Source of the DNA: Campanula takesimana
Lineage: Eukaryota; Streptophyta; Magnoliopsida; Asterales; Campanulaceae
Direction: 5' to 3'
Assembly (NCBI GenBank): GCA_026119855.1
Contig: JAOWBW010001319.1
Location: 186,001 to 250,000 of the forward strand
Length of the DNA stretch: 64,000 nt
Part shown: positions 44,981 through 56,273 of the stretch, in pieces
Layout: each line of letters starts with the position of its first letter
How positions within the stretch are numbered: the stretch's first letter is position 1
Notes under the pieces: model-generated
The model's database searches: none
What the model saw: only the letters and a program-made list of their open reading frames with translations
Told to the model about the DNA's origin: nothing
Position numbers and translations under genes: made by a program

Positions 44981-45216
44981 GAAATGTGCTGCGCACGAAA
45001 TGTCCTGCGCATTATACTTGGTCTTCAGTAAATGAAACCTCAATTCCAAGCAAGCCCTAACCGCTAAGCCTATTCTATAAAATTGGACTTAGCTAAAAAT
45101 AGAAGTTATAAGACTTCTTACATAGGATCCTAAAGTCCATAAAATACTTAGGTGATGGTATCAATCAATTCTAACATAATTGGGAGGGTTAAGAAATAAG
45201 CATACCCAACAAAATG

Positions 45217-47330
45217 ACATAACCATTTTCCGTGTCTTTTACGTAAACACATTTATCACATTCATTTATTTTAAATTCACTTCCCATCATGGCTTGATCA
45301 AACTTTTGATGCCATTGTTTTGGTGCTTGTTTCAAGCCATACAAAGACTTTACTAATTTGCACACTTTCTTTTCTTGCCCATGTGAAACAAACCCCTCGG
45401 GTTGTGCCATGTAAATTTCCTCTTCTAAATCACCATTTAGAAAATCGGTTTTTACATCCATTTGGTGCACTTCAAGATTCCTTAAAGCGGCTATTGCAAG
45501 TACTACTCTTATTGATGTTATTCTTGTTACCTGAGAATATGTATCAAAATAGTCAAGGCCTTCTTTTTGCTTGTAACCTTTAATTACAAGTCTTGCCTTA
45601 TACTTGTCAATTGTCCCATCCGCTTTCATTTTTCTTTTGAAAATCCACTTATATCCTAGTGGTTTACAACCCGGAGGTAAATCCACTAACTCCCAAGTGT
45701 GATTTTGCAAAATAGAATCTATTTCACTTTTAATTGCCTCTTTCCACAAAAGTCCTTCCGAAGAGCTCATGGCCTCTTTATAAGTTTGTGGTTCACTTTC
45801 TAACATATAAGTTAAAAAGTCTGTCCCAAAGGATTTTTCTATCCTTCCTCGTTTACTACGTCGAGGTTCTATTTCTTGTTCTTGTTCTTGTTCATCATTT
45901 TCATCATGATGAATTTCTTCTTCTATTGAATCATATATCCGTTTAGATGAACTTGCTTCATTTCTTTTACACGGAAATATATCTTCATAGAAATAAGCAT
46001 TTCTTGATTCCATTATAGTATTCTTGTGTATTTCTTGAATTTTCGATCCATGTACAAGAAATCTATAAGCACTACTATTATGTGCATACCCAATATATAT
46101 GCAATCAATAGTTTTTGGTCCAATTTTCACCTTTTTAGGTGTTGGAATCAAAACCTTAGCAAGACACCCCCACACTTTCATGTATTGATAAGATGGCATT
46201 CTTCCATGCCACAATTCATAGGGGCTCTTGTTTAATTTCTTTCGAGGTACTTTATTTAACACGTAGTTTGCCGACAATACGGCATCTCCCCACATGTTAT
46301 CCGGTAACCCCGAACTTATAATCATGGCGTTCATCATTTCCTTTAGAGTCCGATTTTTCCTTTAAGAAACTCCATTGGATTGCGGTGCATAAGGTGCCGT
46401 TGTTTCGTGTTTAATTCCATGTTGAGCACAAATATCCTCAAATGGAAATTCATACTCACCACCACGATCACTTCTTATGACTTTTATTTTCCGGCTAAGT
46501 TGATTTTCAACTTCATTTTTATAGAGAACAAATTTTTCTATAGCTTCATCTTTACTTTTAAAAAAATACACATAACAAAATTTTGTGTTATCATCTACAA
46601 AAGTCATAAAGTACTTATTGCCCCCACGTGATTGTGTTGATTTGAAGTCACATAAATCCATATGAACCAAATCAAGTGGTTCATTATTTCTTTCAATAGA
46701 ATGGAACGGAGTTTTTGTGAGTTTTGCTTCTACACAAGTTTCACATTTATGTTTGTATTCTATTTTACATTTTGGTATGCAAATTCAAGTTAATTAATTT
46801 ACGAATAGTATCATAATTAACATGTCCTAGTCTACCATGCCACAACTTGGAAGACTCAAGCAAGTAAGCGGAAGAATTCTTTATTCCATTGCCTTTGGCC
46901 TTAATAGCCATTACATTGAGCTTAAAGAGCCCATCACAAACATACCCTTTTCCTACAAACATACCATTCTTTGACAAAGTGACAACATCCGACTCAAACA
47001 CAATACGAAAACCATGCTTGTTCAAAAGCGATCCGGACACCAAATTTTTCCGGACATCGGTCACATAGAGCACATTGTTGAGAAGCAATTCTTTACCGGA
47101 AGTCATCTTGAGCACCACCTTCCCTTGACCTCGGAAGTAGCCGAATTACCCATGAATAATTTTTCACCATTTTCAAGGGCTTCAAAGTTACTAAACATGT
47201 CTTTGTTAGAACAAACATTCCTAGTAGCACCGGTGTCAATCCACCACTGTTTTGGGTTAGAACCCACCATGTTCACTTCGGAAATAACCGCCGCTAGAAA
47301 TTCGGAAGCATCTTCAACCACATTGGCTTC
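45217..47330 (-). pseudogene. Copia C pol: protease, integrase, RT N-terminus
   Basis: Ty1/Copia pol on the minus strand. The protease has WWIDTGATRNVCS near 47245. The pre-integrase domain (LWHGRLGHVNYDTIRKLI) is near 46830. The integrase core is open at 46670-46362 (MDLCDFKSTQSRGGNKYF, RSDRGGEYE, APYAPQSNGVS). A break near 46360 precedes a long open part, 46337-45217, with integrase C-terminus and RT up to CVYVKDTENGYVIL, where Copia B is inserted. RT landmarks are LGYKWIFKRKMKADG and LEVHQMDVKTDFLNG. The RT resumes at 34786. TYSQVTR replaces the usual TFAPVVR-type motif, a sign of decay. Confidence 0.9.
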
Positions 47331-48245
47331 CTTCTTTGGCTTCCTACACTCGGAAGACTTGTGGACCTTAATACCACAATTGTAGCAAGTTCCACCAAAC
47401 TTGTTCTTGGAGACTCATCCCTTAGGCTTCAAAGCACCTTTGCCTTTGTTCTTGCCTTTGTTCTTGGAGCTTTCACCATGCTCCACCACATTTTCCTTAG
47501 CCACATGAGCCTTGGAAACAAGAAGATGATTCAACTTCTTTTCCGCAGCCCTATTACCTTCTTCAATACGAAGGCGAATAGCAAGTGCCTCAACATCCAT
47601 CTTCTTTCGTTTGTGCTTCAAATAATTCTTAAAATCACTAAAAGCGGGAGGCAACTTTTCAATTATAGCCGCCACTTGGAATGTTTCACTCAACACCATC
47701 CCCTCGGCATGGATTTCATGAATTATTATTTGCAACTCTTTTACTTGACTTCTAACACTTTTAGAGTCCACCATTTTATAATCGAGGAAGCGGCCAACAA
47801 CAAATTGCTTTGCACCCGCATCATCGATTTTATATTTGCGCTCTAAAGCCTCCCAAAGTTCCTTTGCAGTTTTCTTTTCACTATAAATATTATACAATGA
47901 ATCGGACAAACCATTCAGTATATAATTACGGCAAAGGTATTCCGAATGCTTTCAAGCATCAACCGCAGTCACGGCTTGAGCATCGGCATTCTCACCAACT
48001 TGTGGAGGATCTTCACTAAGAAACCTCTTCAAGTTCAAGGTAGTCAAGTAAAATTGCATCTTTTGTTGCCATCTCTTGAAGTCTTGGCCAAAAAACTTCT
48101 CCGGTTTCTCGCTGTGATGCACCGGAGTAGGAGAGAGTGGAGCAACAACAGTCTTATCACCACTGTTTTGCTCATTCTACACTGTCTCCACACGAGGAGG
48201 GTCGGCTCCAGCAACTTGCTTTGAAGCGCTCGAATCAGAAACCAT
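47331..48245 (-). pseudogene. Copia C gag
   Basis: The start codon is at 48245 (MVSDSSASKQVAGADPPR). The first frame stops after about 22 codons, then a decayed stretch. The UBN2-type gag domain is open at 47909-47415 (TAKELWEALERKYKIDDAG, LPPAFSDFKNYLKHKRKK). A CCHC knuckle CYNCGIKVHKSSEC near 47385-47345 is in a shifted frame just upstream of the protease. Confidence 0.85.
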
Positions 48246-48418
48246 TTTCTGAAAACAAACAAAGCAATTTAGTTTACTGTTTTGATTCTGTTTCCCTTCA
48301 ACAGAGAAGGATTTAATTTTGTCTTAAGATTGTTAGAAATATTACACCGAATATCGAATAAGAAACAGAAATTACAGAGATTACAAAAACTGAAAACAGA
48401 AAGCTGGAAAAGAAAATT
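48246..48418 (-). other. Copia C leader
   Basis: Non-coding sequence between LTR and gag start on the minus strand. I do not find the standard TGGTATCAGAGC primer site here, so the primer is unidentified. Confidence 0.6.
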
Positions 48419-49375
48419 GTTGGGTTTGTCCGAGTCGTGTAAACCAACACTGTCCTTAAGACAAATTCGTCCCCTCACCGATGTTGTGCTTGAGGATACG
48501 TTGGATGCCTGTCTCCCAGGATACACGGACGGACCGGACAACGGCTGCACAATAGTGTCTCCGGCGAACTTCAAAGTGCCCAGAAAAAGTCACCAAGAAA
48601 GAGCAAGAGGGCCAAGGAAAACGCTGAAGCAAGGGGTGAGAAATTGTTGAATTGTGTGTTCAAAATGGCTGTACCAAACACCATTTTATACTGCCCAAAA
48701 GATCCGAATTAATCACACAATTAACTCTATAATCAATAGAATTAATCACAAATTAATTCAGCAATGAATGGCTTTAAATTCGACTGTTACAGAATATGTT
48801 TTTGATCCCAGCCGAATTCAAAAAAGATATCAAAAAGTGAGCTTGTCATGCCTAGGACATTTTGGAGCTACATTCGTGTCCGCAGGTCGCGCACACATGA
48901 GTCCGGCGGTCCAAAGCATAAATCGACAAATTTCCAACTAAATTTGCACCCCCCCTGCGCACCGGGCGCGAGAGAGAGCCTCTAGTCTACACAATCTTAA
49001 CCCATACAAATGGTCAATTGTATTTAAACTAGCTCACATTTTTATTCTAAACCAATGTGGGACAAGTTCACTTGACTTTACCCACAAATGGTCTTAGAAC
49101 ATTATTTCCCTCTTTATCCCATGTGGGATACCCTTTTACAAGGAAGGATCCTAGGGAATTTTCCCTTCCCTTTCCATGTGGGATAGTTACCAAATCCCAA
49201 CTTACCCATTCATTTTGAGCATTTCAACTTCTACCTTCCACTACATAAATTGGAAAAACCAATTTATTCCTAGTATGTATGTAGAAGTCATTAATTTAAT
49301 CAAGAAATGATTTTTATTTAAGAAACGCGCGCAATTTCTTAAATTTCCTTCACTTATTTTACACATTTTTCCAAC
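48419..49375 (-). repeat. Copia C 5' LTR (putative)
   Basis: About 957 bp with ends TGTTGG...CCAACA and a TATA-like box (minus TATAAAAT) at 48683-48690. There is no second LTR in the window to confirm the ends. Three short GC-rich words near 48878, 48901 and 48953 may be a decayed quartet. Confidence 0.65.
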
Positions 49376-49409
49376 AAGATTGAGGAAGAAGATGAAGGCG
49401 GAAGCGAAC
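49376..49409. other. Short flank between Copia C and Gypsy-2
   Basis: 34 bp, purine-rich, of unknown origin; the last five bases (CGAAC) would be the 5' target duplication of Gypsy-2, whose 3' copy lies outside the window. Confidence 0.5.
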
Positions 49410-51915
49410 TGTAACGCCCATCTTTATTCCTGTTAAATATTTGACTTACTTGTTAAATACTTGAACTTGCATGTTATGTGCTAGTTTTACTTGAGTTAAT
49501 TTATTAACTGTTTTAGAATATTAAGGTGGTTAAATGTCTAGTTTTGACTTTTGGGTCATTTGTGAAATTATGACTTTAGGGGCCTTTTTGTTAAAAGTGA
49601 AACTTGAGGGGCCTAGTTGTCATTCTTGGAAAGTTCCAAGTATATCAACTTGTTGTTTGCCTGAGGAAGCATTTCTCCCCAAAATCATTCTCGTTGTTTC
49701 CTCTATTTCAAAGTTAGGGTTAGGTTTTTACCCTATTCTCGACTCCTCGAGCTTAATTATCCCTCCGTTCTTGATTCCGATCCCGGATAAATATTCGTGG
49801 CGTTGAATAGAGCGTTCCAGGCTGAACAGAAATTTATTTGGGTAACTTTGATTTTTGACTAGGTAAGTTATTAGCTCCCCCTTACTTGTAATAACATGCA
49901 TATATGTTATTTCTGATACTTGTGTTTGTCAATTTCGTGTTTGGGGCAATTTTGTGATACTTTAAATTTTAGGACAAAGGGAGTATAACCCTCTGTGTTA
50001 AATCATGAAAGGAACTTGAAAGTATTAGTTTAAGCTTGTATAATACTCCTTGGTATTGTTAAAAATGTTAGTAGAAGTTACTCCTACGCTTGGGACGGAG
50101 AAGTTTAGGCCTGGAAAGAAATTTTATGTTTGCTGAAAATTGTACCAGGCGCCCGCCCACCTAGTCACCAAGCGCCCGCCCATTTCATCAGAAGTTTTGG
50201 TTTCAAATTGAGCGGCCGCCCGGTCCATTGTAGGCGCCCACCCGGTCCCCTGTTTCAACAAAAGTGTTTTGAATCTCAATTGAAATGAAAGCTTACCCCT
50301 CCTAAGGCATATAGCCTTGGTATAAGATGTCCTAGCAAGTGTAATTGTACCTTTTGGGGCATTAGAACTTGGCCTTGAACATGAGTGTTTGTTGAATTAA
50401 AATGAGAACTTAAGTATAAGAGTAGTAACTCTTCTTTATGTCTTGAAAGTGCTATGAACAAGCACTAATGTGTTATGCTTGTCTTGAAACTTGTGTTTGT
50501 GCACCTTAGGGGCATTAGAATAAAGTCTTGGAATTGAACATCCTAAGAATAGGATTAAGATCTTGTAAGAGTAAAGTGTATAACTCTTATACATGCTTGA
50601 ATATCCAAAGATTGGAATTATAACTTAAAGTATAAGACAATAAAATCTTGTGCATGACTTGAACATCCAAAGAATTGGATTAAGACTTGAATATAAGATA
50701 ATAAAATCTTGTACATGACTTGATGCCAATACATATGTATGGTAATGAACTAGAAAGTGCTATGAACAAGCACTAACTTGTATGAGACATGTTCTTGTTG
50801 TGTATGTGCAAACATTGCATATAGTTGCTTGATAACAAGGTGACTTCTTGATTACTTGAAGCATGTTCCTTGTTGAGCTAGTCCACTACTTTTGGATTAG
50901 TTCTTCTCCCGTAGTTCAAGTAAATACCTACTTGTACATTCTTGTGTGAGTCCAGCTGGTTCTCCTTGCTTGTTCGGAAATATATAGGTTCACGCTTATC
51001 GCGAGAGCTGGGGCTTAAGTGATAATCGGGTCCCTATGTATTTGCGCTTGACCCCTTACTACCGGCCATAGTAAGAGCATAGCTTCCTTGGTTGGAGCAA
51101 TACGCCTGACTTAAGTGAATGCTAAACTCTTGAACACCTCGTGAGTCTTGATCTTGGGAATGACACTGGTTACCGGGTCTTCTGATATATACTGAATAAT
51201 CAGTTTCTTGATATTGATCGTGATTTTCAAAGTAATACAAGCTACGACAACAATGGTATTCTTGGGAGGAATAAGGAAGGAAGCAATATCCTTATAACTT
51301 GCTTGTTTAGCCTTATGTGCTACTTGATGAGTGGCTTAGCCTCTCATATACTTGTTACTTGATGATACTTGATGCATGATTACTTGAGTATCTACTTGAA
51401 TTGCATGATAACATGTCATGTAGTTGCATCTAATAGCTTACTGAGATTTATCTCACCCCGTTCCTTGTTTATTTGTTTTCCTTAGATCAAAGGAAGGCTA
51501 GTGATAGTGCGCAGTGAGGCTCGACATAGCTGGGAGCTTACTAGGGTCGTGATTATTTTGGGGCTTGTGTCCTTTTACTCTTGGTGAGGACGATGTATTA
51601 TGAGTTGTATAACTCCTTATTTTGGGGTAGACAGTCGTGTTCAGTTCTTGTTGTCACTAGACATCTTGTATAGTACTCTTGATGCCAGCTTATGTGCTAG
51701 GCATGTTTCCACTGTGTATATTCATGTTGGTTTAAATTTTCTTATCTAGAACTCGTGTTGTGAGCTATCTTAGCTCCTTACTCTTGAGTATATATATCAT
51801 GTCAGTTTGTTAAACAATTGTCATCCAGTTTCTTGTTAGTGTTCTTGTTCCTTGTTAGTCACGCGCATCCAGGTTCGAGGTTCTACTAGGGGATCCCAGG
51901 ACCTGGGGGCGTGTC
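49410..51915 (+). repeat. Gypsy-2 5' LTR
   Basis: 2506 bp, TGTAACGCCCATC...GGGCGTGTCA. Roughly nine bases in ten match the Gypsy-1 LTR by eye, but the GC-word module differs. Quartet at 50148-50244. No coding sequence. Confidence 0.92.
50148..50244. repeat. GC-rich quartet, word GGCGCCCGCCCA (Gypsy-2 5' LTR)
   Basis: GGCGCCCGCCCA at 50148, AGCGCCCGCCCA at 50171, AGCGGCCGCCCG at 50211, GGCGCCCACCCG at 50233; steps 23, 40, 22. The middle step is short because ~9 bp are missing relative to the 3' LTR. TCAGAAG follows word 2. Confidence 0.95.
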
Positions 51916-51919
51916 AGGT

Positions 51920-51931
51920 TGGTATCAGAGC
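51920..51931 (+). promoter_or_regulatory. Primer-binding site of Gypsy-2
   Basis: TGGTATCAGAGC four bases after the LTR end. Confidence 0.92.
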
Positions 51932-52053
51932 TACCCTGGTTTAGCTACCCTGTTTAGCTACCTTGGTTTGCTCTAAGTCTGGATAGGGTCTATGGCCTAG
52001 GTATGGGTTAGTCTTGGGGCGTTAATAATGCCGAGTGTTTACCTACAGGTACA

Positions 52054-53025
52054 ATGAGTTCTGAAGGTACTAGTGGCAGTAATCAGCTGAGATCTGTAAC
52101 TCCTCAAGAAGAGATGGTTGATAATATAAACTGGGATTATCCTAATCGACTTACAAGGTTCTTGAAGTTGAAACCTCGTAGCTTTGACGGGGAATTTGAT
52201 GCTAAGAAGGCAGAAGAGTGGATTGAAAGTATTGAGAAGATCTTTACAGCCTTGAGATGTGCAGGAGGTGATAAGGTAACCTTTGCAACCTTTAAACGTG
52301 AGAAAGCTGCTGAACATTGGTGGCAAGTTCTGAGTAAAAGCTGGGAACTGGAAGGGGTACCACAGACTTGGGATAATTTTCTTAAAGCATTCAAGTCACA
52401 GTTCATTCCAGCAGTGGTTCAAGACAGAAAAGAGATGGAATTTCTTAATCTGGAGCAGGGAAGCTTGACAGTGGGGAAATACTCAACCAAGTTCACAGAA
52501 TTGGCTAGGTATTGTGATCACTTAGTTCCAAATGAAACCAAGAAGGCACAAAGATTTGTGAAGGGGTTGAGGACTGAGTATAGGAAGCAACTTCTTTCTC
52601 AGCTTACTAGTTATCATCAAGCAGTGGAGAAGGATTATGCTATTGAAAATGACATTGAAGAACACAAGGTGAAGTTGGGAACAACCATGACAGGTCGTGT
52701 ATCAGAGAAAGCACAGGGATCTGGTTCTAAGGGTGGTAAATCTAGCCGCCAAGATCGTCGATTCCGACAGCCATCTGAAAGTAAAGGTAGTGTATCAACT
52801 GGTTCTAAGACAACAGTCCAAGGTCCCAGGAGAGTATGTGGTTATTGTTCGAAAGAAGGCCATTCTGAAGACAAGTGTTGGCTAAAGCAAGGAAGATGTT
52901 TATCTTGTGGTGAAACTGGGCACTTTATCAAGAATTGTCCTAAAGGCAAGGGAAGTCAAGTTGGGGGTACAAGTCAACAGGCTTCAGGTACTAAGAGAGA
53001 TAGTGGGGGTCGACCAAAAGTTTAG
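52054..53025 (+). CDS. Gypsy-2 gag
   Basis: Intact 323-codon gag of a Ty3/Gypsy chromovirus. Residues about 25-215 form the retrotransposon gag (capsid-like) domain (AEEWIESIEKIFTALRC, FLNLEQGSLTVGKYSTKF). A basic, Gly/Ser-rich linker follows, then two CCHC zinc knuckles: CGYCSKEGHSEDKC (about 263) and CLSCGETGHFIKNC (about 283), expected to bind element RNA. The frame ends in TAG at 53023-53025. The pol frame continues in the same phase, and Gypsy-1 has CAG at this codon. So the stop is either a mutation or a readthrough-type gag-pol boundary. Confidence 0.9.
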   Translation: MSSEGTSGSNQLRSVTPQEEMVDNINWDYPNRLTRFLKLKPRSFDGEFDAKKAEEWIESIEKIFTALRCAGGDKVTFATFKREKAAEHWWQVLSKSWELEGVPQTWDNFLKAFKSQFIPAVVQDRKEMEFLNLEQGSLTVGKYSTKFTELARYCDHLVPNETKKAQRFVKGLRTEYRKQLLSQLTSYHQAVEKDYAIENDIEEHKVKLGTTMTGRVSEKAQGSGSKGGKSSRQDRRFRQPSESKGSVSTGSKTTVQGPRRVCGYCSKEGHSEDKCWLKQGRCLSCGETGHFIKNCPKGKGSQVGGTSQQASGTKRDSGGRPKV

Positions 53026-54479
53026 GGTCGAGTGTTTGCTCTAGATCAGCAGAGTGTAGCTGAGTCTTCTGCGGTCATAGGAGGTACTATATTACTTTCT
53101 AGTACGAGAGCGCGAGTCTTGATAGATCCAGGCTCATCTCATTCTTATGTGGCATCTCATTTTGTGTCGCATTTGCATGTTCTTCCTGATTCTATGCCTT
53201 ATGTGCTAGAAGTATCTTCCCATATGGGAGATTGCATGTTTGCTTCTGAGGTTTACAAGAAATGTGAAGTTCTTGTGGGTGATCATGCCCTTCTTGCTGA
53301 CCTAGTCGTGTTACCTATAAGGGACTTTGACGTGATTCTTGGCATGGATTGGATTTATGTGCATCATGCATCTGTTGATTGTCATAGAAAAGTAGTAACT
53401 TTTTCTATACCTGGTTTGCCTGATTTTACCTTTGAAGGTGATAGGCCTTTATGTGCTATACATGTTATTTCTGCTTTAAAAGCTAGAAAACTTTTATCTC
53501 GTGGTTGTGCCGGGTATCTCGCATGTGTTCTTGACCAGAGTTTATCTGTTCCCAAGATGGAGGATATTCCTGTTGTGTCTGAATTTTCAGATGTATTCTC
53601 TTCTGAGTATAGCATGCCACCTGATCGAGAGCTTGAGTTCTGTATTGAGTTATTACCAGGTACAGCACCAATCTCTAAAGCACCTTATAGAATGGCTCCA
53701 GCTGAGTTGAGAGAGTTGAAAACACAGCTTGAAGAATTACTTGAAATGGGCTTCATCAGGCCTAGTGTATCACCGCGGGGTGCACCAGTGTTATTTGTCA
53801 GAAAGAAAGATAGGACTCTGCGATTGTGTATTGATTACAGAGATCTTAATCAGGTAACTATCAAGAACAAATATCCGTTACCTCACATTGATGACTTGTT
53901 TGATCAACTTCAAGGTTCAGTAGTGTACTCGAAGCTTGACTTGAGAAGTGGTTATCATCAGTTGAAAATCAGATCTGAGGATATACCAAAGACAGCTTTC
54001 CGTACCATGTATGGGCATTATGAGTTTATTGTTATGCCATTCGGTTTGACAAATGCTCCAGCTGTATTTATGGATTTGATGAACCGTATATTCAAGCCAT
54101 ATCTTAATTGTTTCGTGGTGGTATTCATTGATGATATTCTTGTGTATTCTAAATCACGGGCTGAGCATGAACAACATCTCAGAGTGGTATTGCAAGTTCT
54201 TCGTGAGAAACAATTATTTGCAAAATTCAGCAAATGTGCTTTCTGGTTAGAAGAGGTTTCATTTTTGGGGCATGTTGTGTCTGCTACTTGTATTGCAGTA
54301 GATCCTTCCAAAGTTGAAGCAGTTGTAAACTGGAAGAGGCCAACTACAGTGACAGAGATCCGTAGTTTCTTGGGCTTGGATAGTTATTATCGGAGGTTCA
54401 TTGAGAGATTCTCCAAGATTGCTACTCCATTGACTAATATGACTCGAAAAGCTATTTCATTTGAGTGGAATGACCAATG
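53026..54479 (+). pseudogene. Gypsy-2 pol, first part: protease and RT
   Basis: In frame with gag after the TAG; the first ATG is at 53032. Protease region VLIDPGSSHSYVASHF near 53120, RT from about 53690 (VLFVRKKDRTLRLCIDYRDLN, then SKLDLRSGYHQLKI), catalytic FIDDILVYS near 54128. The frame is open to the RT/RNase H junction (FSKIATPLTNMTRK, then EWNDQCE), where the LARD is inserted at 54485. Uncommon substitutions at usually fixed positions (SPRGAP for SPWGAP, FLGLDSYYRRF for FLGLASYYRRF) suggest the element was already decaying. Confidence 0.92.
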
Positions 54480-54484
54480 TGAAG
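54480..54484. repeat. Target-site duplication TGAAG, left copy
   Basis: TGAAG is repeated at 60201-60205. The uninterrupted sequence in Gypsy-1 at the same point has one copy, in TGTGAAGCAAG. Confidence 0.95.
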
Positions 54485-54809
54485 TGATGGATGTGTTTTT
54501 ACCCATCCAAACGATATACTTTTATGACTTATTAGATACTCAACCTTGTGTGTTTTGATGGTTTTTGGAGTGTTTATGAGTATAGGGAAGGAGCGAAAGA
54601 ATGTACGGATTCTTGTACGTTAAAGTGCGAAAAGGAAGGATAAAGAACGGACCAGAACATAAATACAAATTGATGTGACCTCTGATAAATCAATACCATT
54701 GGATATTACTCAAAAAGACCTTTCCAACGATAGTTTACACGTCCAAATCGGAGTTCGTATGAAGAAGTTATGGCCTCCGGAAGATTGCGCGATAATCAGC
54801 GAAGCACCA

Positions 54810-54916
54810 AGCGCCCGCCTGGTCCATACCAGGCGCCCACTTGGTCTTTGGACAGAAAAAACAGCAGTTTTTAACCAAAGTAGGCGCCCACTTGCACCCT
54901 AGCAAGCGCCCACTCG
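54810..54916. repeat. GC-rich quartet, word AGCGCCCGCCTG (LARD LTR, plus)
   Basis: AGCGCCCGCCTG at 54810, GGCGCCCACTTG at 54832 and 54883, AGCGCCCACTCG at 54905; steps 22, 51, 22. CAGAAAA follows word 2 by 21 bp. It lies about 255 bp upstream of the TATA box, in U3. Confidence 0.95.
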
Positions 54917-55171
54917 CCCAGGGACCTTAGGGGAATTTTCCAAGGACTTTTCTGGAATTATCCAAACTTTGAGGGGCTTTTTAGGAATTTCCAAATTTCC
55001 AGGGGCCTTTCTGGAATTTCTGGAGGACCTTTGGGGAATTTTTGGAGGGCTTTTCTGGAAACTCAAAAATACCAGGGACTCCTGGGAAAATCCGGCCATC
55101 AGCACTTTATTTCTCCTTTTTCAACAAGGAATCCTAGGGTTTTTCCTATTTTTACACCTCTTTAGCACTTG

Positions 55172-55179
55172 TATAAATA
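55172..55179 (+). promoter_or_regulatory. TATA box of LARD LTR
   Basis: TATAAATA in TTGTATAAATATAACAC; inverted counterpart at 59506-59513. Confidence 0.7.
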
Positions 55180-56006
55180 TAACACTCTAGCCTACTTTAT
55201 TATTCATACTTATACTTTTATTCAAGATTCAAGATTGTAATCAAGATTTCATCAATTTAATCCCAGGTTTTGATGTTCTTTATTATTTTTCTTGTTCTTG
55301 ATTTTATTCTTATTAGTAGCTAATTTCTTAGATTCATGAATTGATAGTAACAATACTTGATCTCTATGCTATAGATTTAATTCTTCCATTCTTTCTTATT
55401 CTTGTTTATCAAAATATTATTCATTCTAAATTCTTTAGTTTCAATTATATGTTAAGATATAAATTGGCTTTAGAATTTTTGGGTATCTATTGTTACAGTG
55501 ACTCGGGCATTGATACATTGACCACTATTTTGATTAATATATCTATTTGATGTCGTGATAGAAATCAAGTGGGTGTAGGTTCATATGTTCTTTAGAACGT
55601 AATAACTCTTTAAATAATTACATGGACTTGATTTGCGAAGTGTGATTAGTTAGAGAGAAATAGATTGCAATCCGGCCGCCTCACCGTCCCAATTCTTACT
55701 TTTGTGAACGAACCCAAGAAAGAGATTGATCTTTTCATTAGGAGCATAGCATAGAGTGAAAGTATTTGTGAATCAAATTCGTGAATCTATTCATTAATCT
55801 TTCTTTTATTTATTTTCTTAGTTTAATTTAATTTATTGTTTTAGTAATAAAAAAAAACCAAAACCCCACTATTTACTTTTCTGTTTTTAAACATTCTTGT
55901 TTTCCAATCTAGTCTCTGTGGATTCGACCCTTGCTTGTGCATACTACTATACCGGTAACTAGTACACTTGCTAGGTAATTTAATTAGAGGGAGATTTTCT
56001 CCATCA

Positions 56007-56273
56007 AGTTTTTGGACGTGTAAATTATCGTTGGAAAGGTCTTTTTGAGTACTATCCAATGGTATTGATTTATCAGAGGTCACATCAATTTGTATTTATG
56101 TTCTGGTCCGTTCTTTATCCTTCCTTTTCGCACTTTAACGTACAAGAATCCGTACATTCTTTCGCTCCTTCCCTATACTCATAAACACTCCAAAAACCAT
56201 CAAAACACACAAGGTTGAGCATCTAATAAGTCATAAAAGTATATCATTTGGATGGGTAAAAATACATCCATCA
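56007..56273 (-). repeat. LTR-LTR junction and truncated 3' LTR of the LARD
   Basis: AGTTTTTGG (56007-56015) is the leader after the plus LTR; at TTTGG it switches to inverted LTR sequence (56012-56273) equivalent to 59938-60200. Four to five bases of shared sequence (TTTGG) sit at the switch. The polypurine tract (minus GGGGGTATT) follows at 56274-56282. Confidence 0.88.

Larger units (their letters stand above)
34792..45211 (-). mobile_element. Copia B: Sirevirus-like LTR retrotransposon
   Basis: Minus-strand Ty1/Copia element inserted in Copia C RT. 5' LTR 42921-45211 (enlarged by a hAT MITE), primer site 42909-42920, gag, pol, polypurine tract (minus TTTAGGGGGAGA near 36478-36490), 3' LTR 34792-36477. 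The target duplication is AAATG (34787-34791 and 45212-45216) if the LTR includes one base outside the canonical TG/CA ends. RNase H motifs (QQLVDYG) fit the Sirevirus group. The element is studded with TGCGCA words in LTRs, UTR and coding parts. The coding region is full of small indels. Confidence 0.92.
42921..45211 (-). repeat. Copia B 5' LTR with nested hAT MITE
   Basis: 2.29 kb including the 578-bp MITE and its target copy; about 1.7 kb without. A TATA box (minus TATAAATA) lies at 44310-44317. A 15-bp-period CTGCGCAG array is at 44695-44747 and a 29-bp tandem repeat at 44885-44980. Confidence 0.9.
54485..56006 (+). repeat. LARD LTR, plus orientation
   Basis: 1522 bp, TGATGG...CCATCA. 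Quartet at 54810-54916, TATA box at 55172-55179. Shared with the inverted copy at 58674-60200, with few differences. Confidence 0.93.

Noticed and set aside
48878..48972. Possible quartet in Copia C LTR (words near 48878, 48901, 48953)
   Set aside because: Only the first step (23 bp) fits; a fourth word is missing and the words are not alike.
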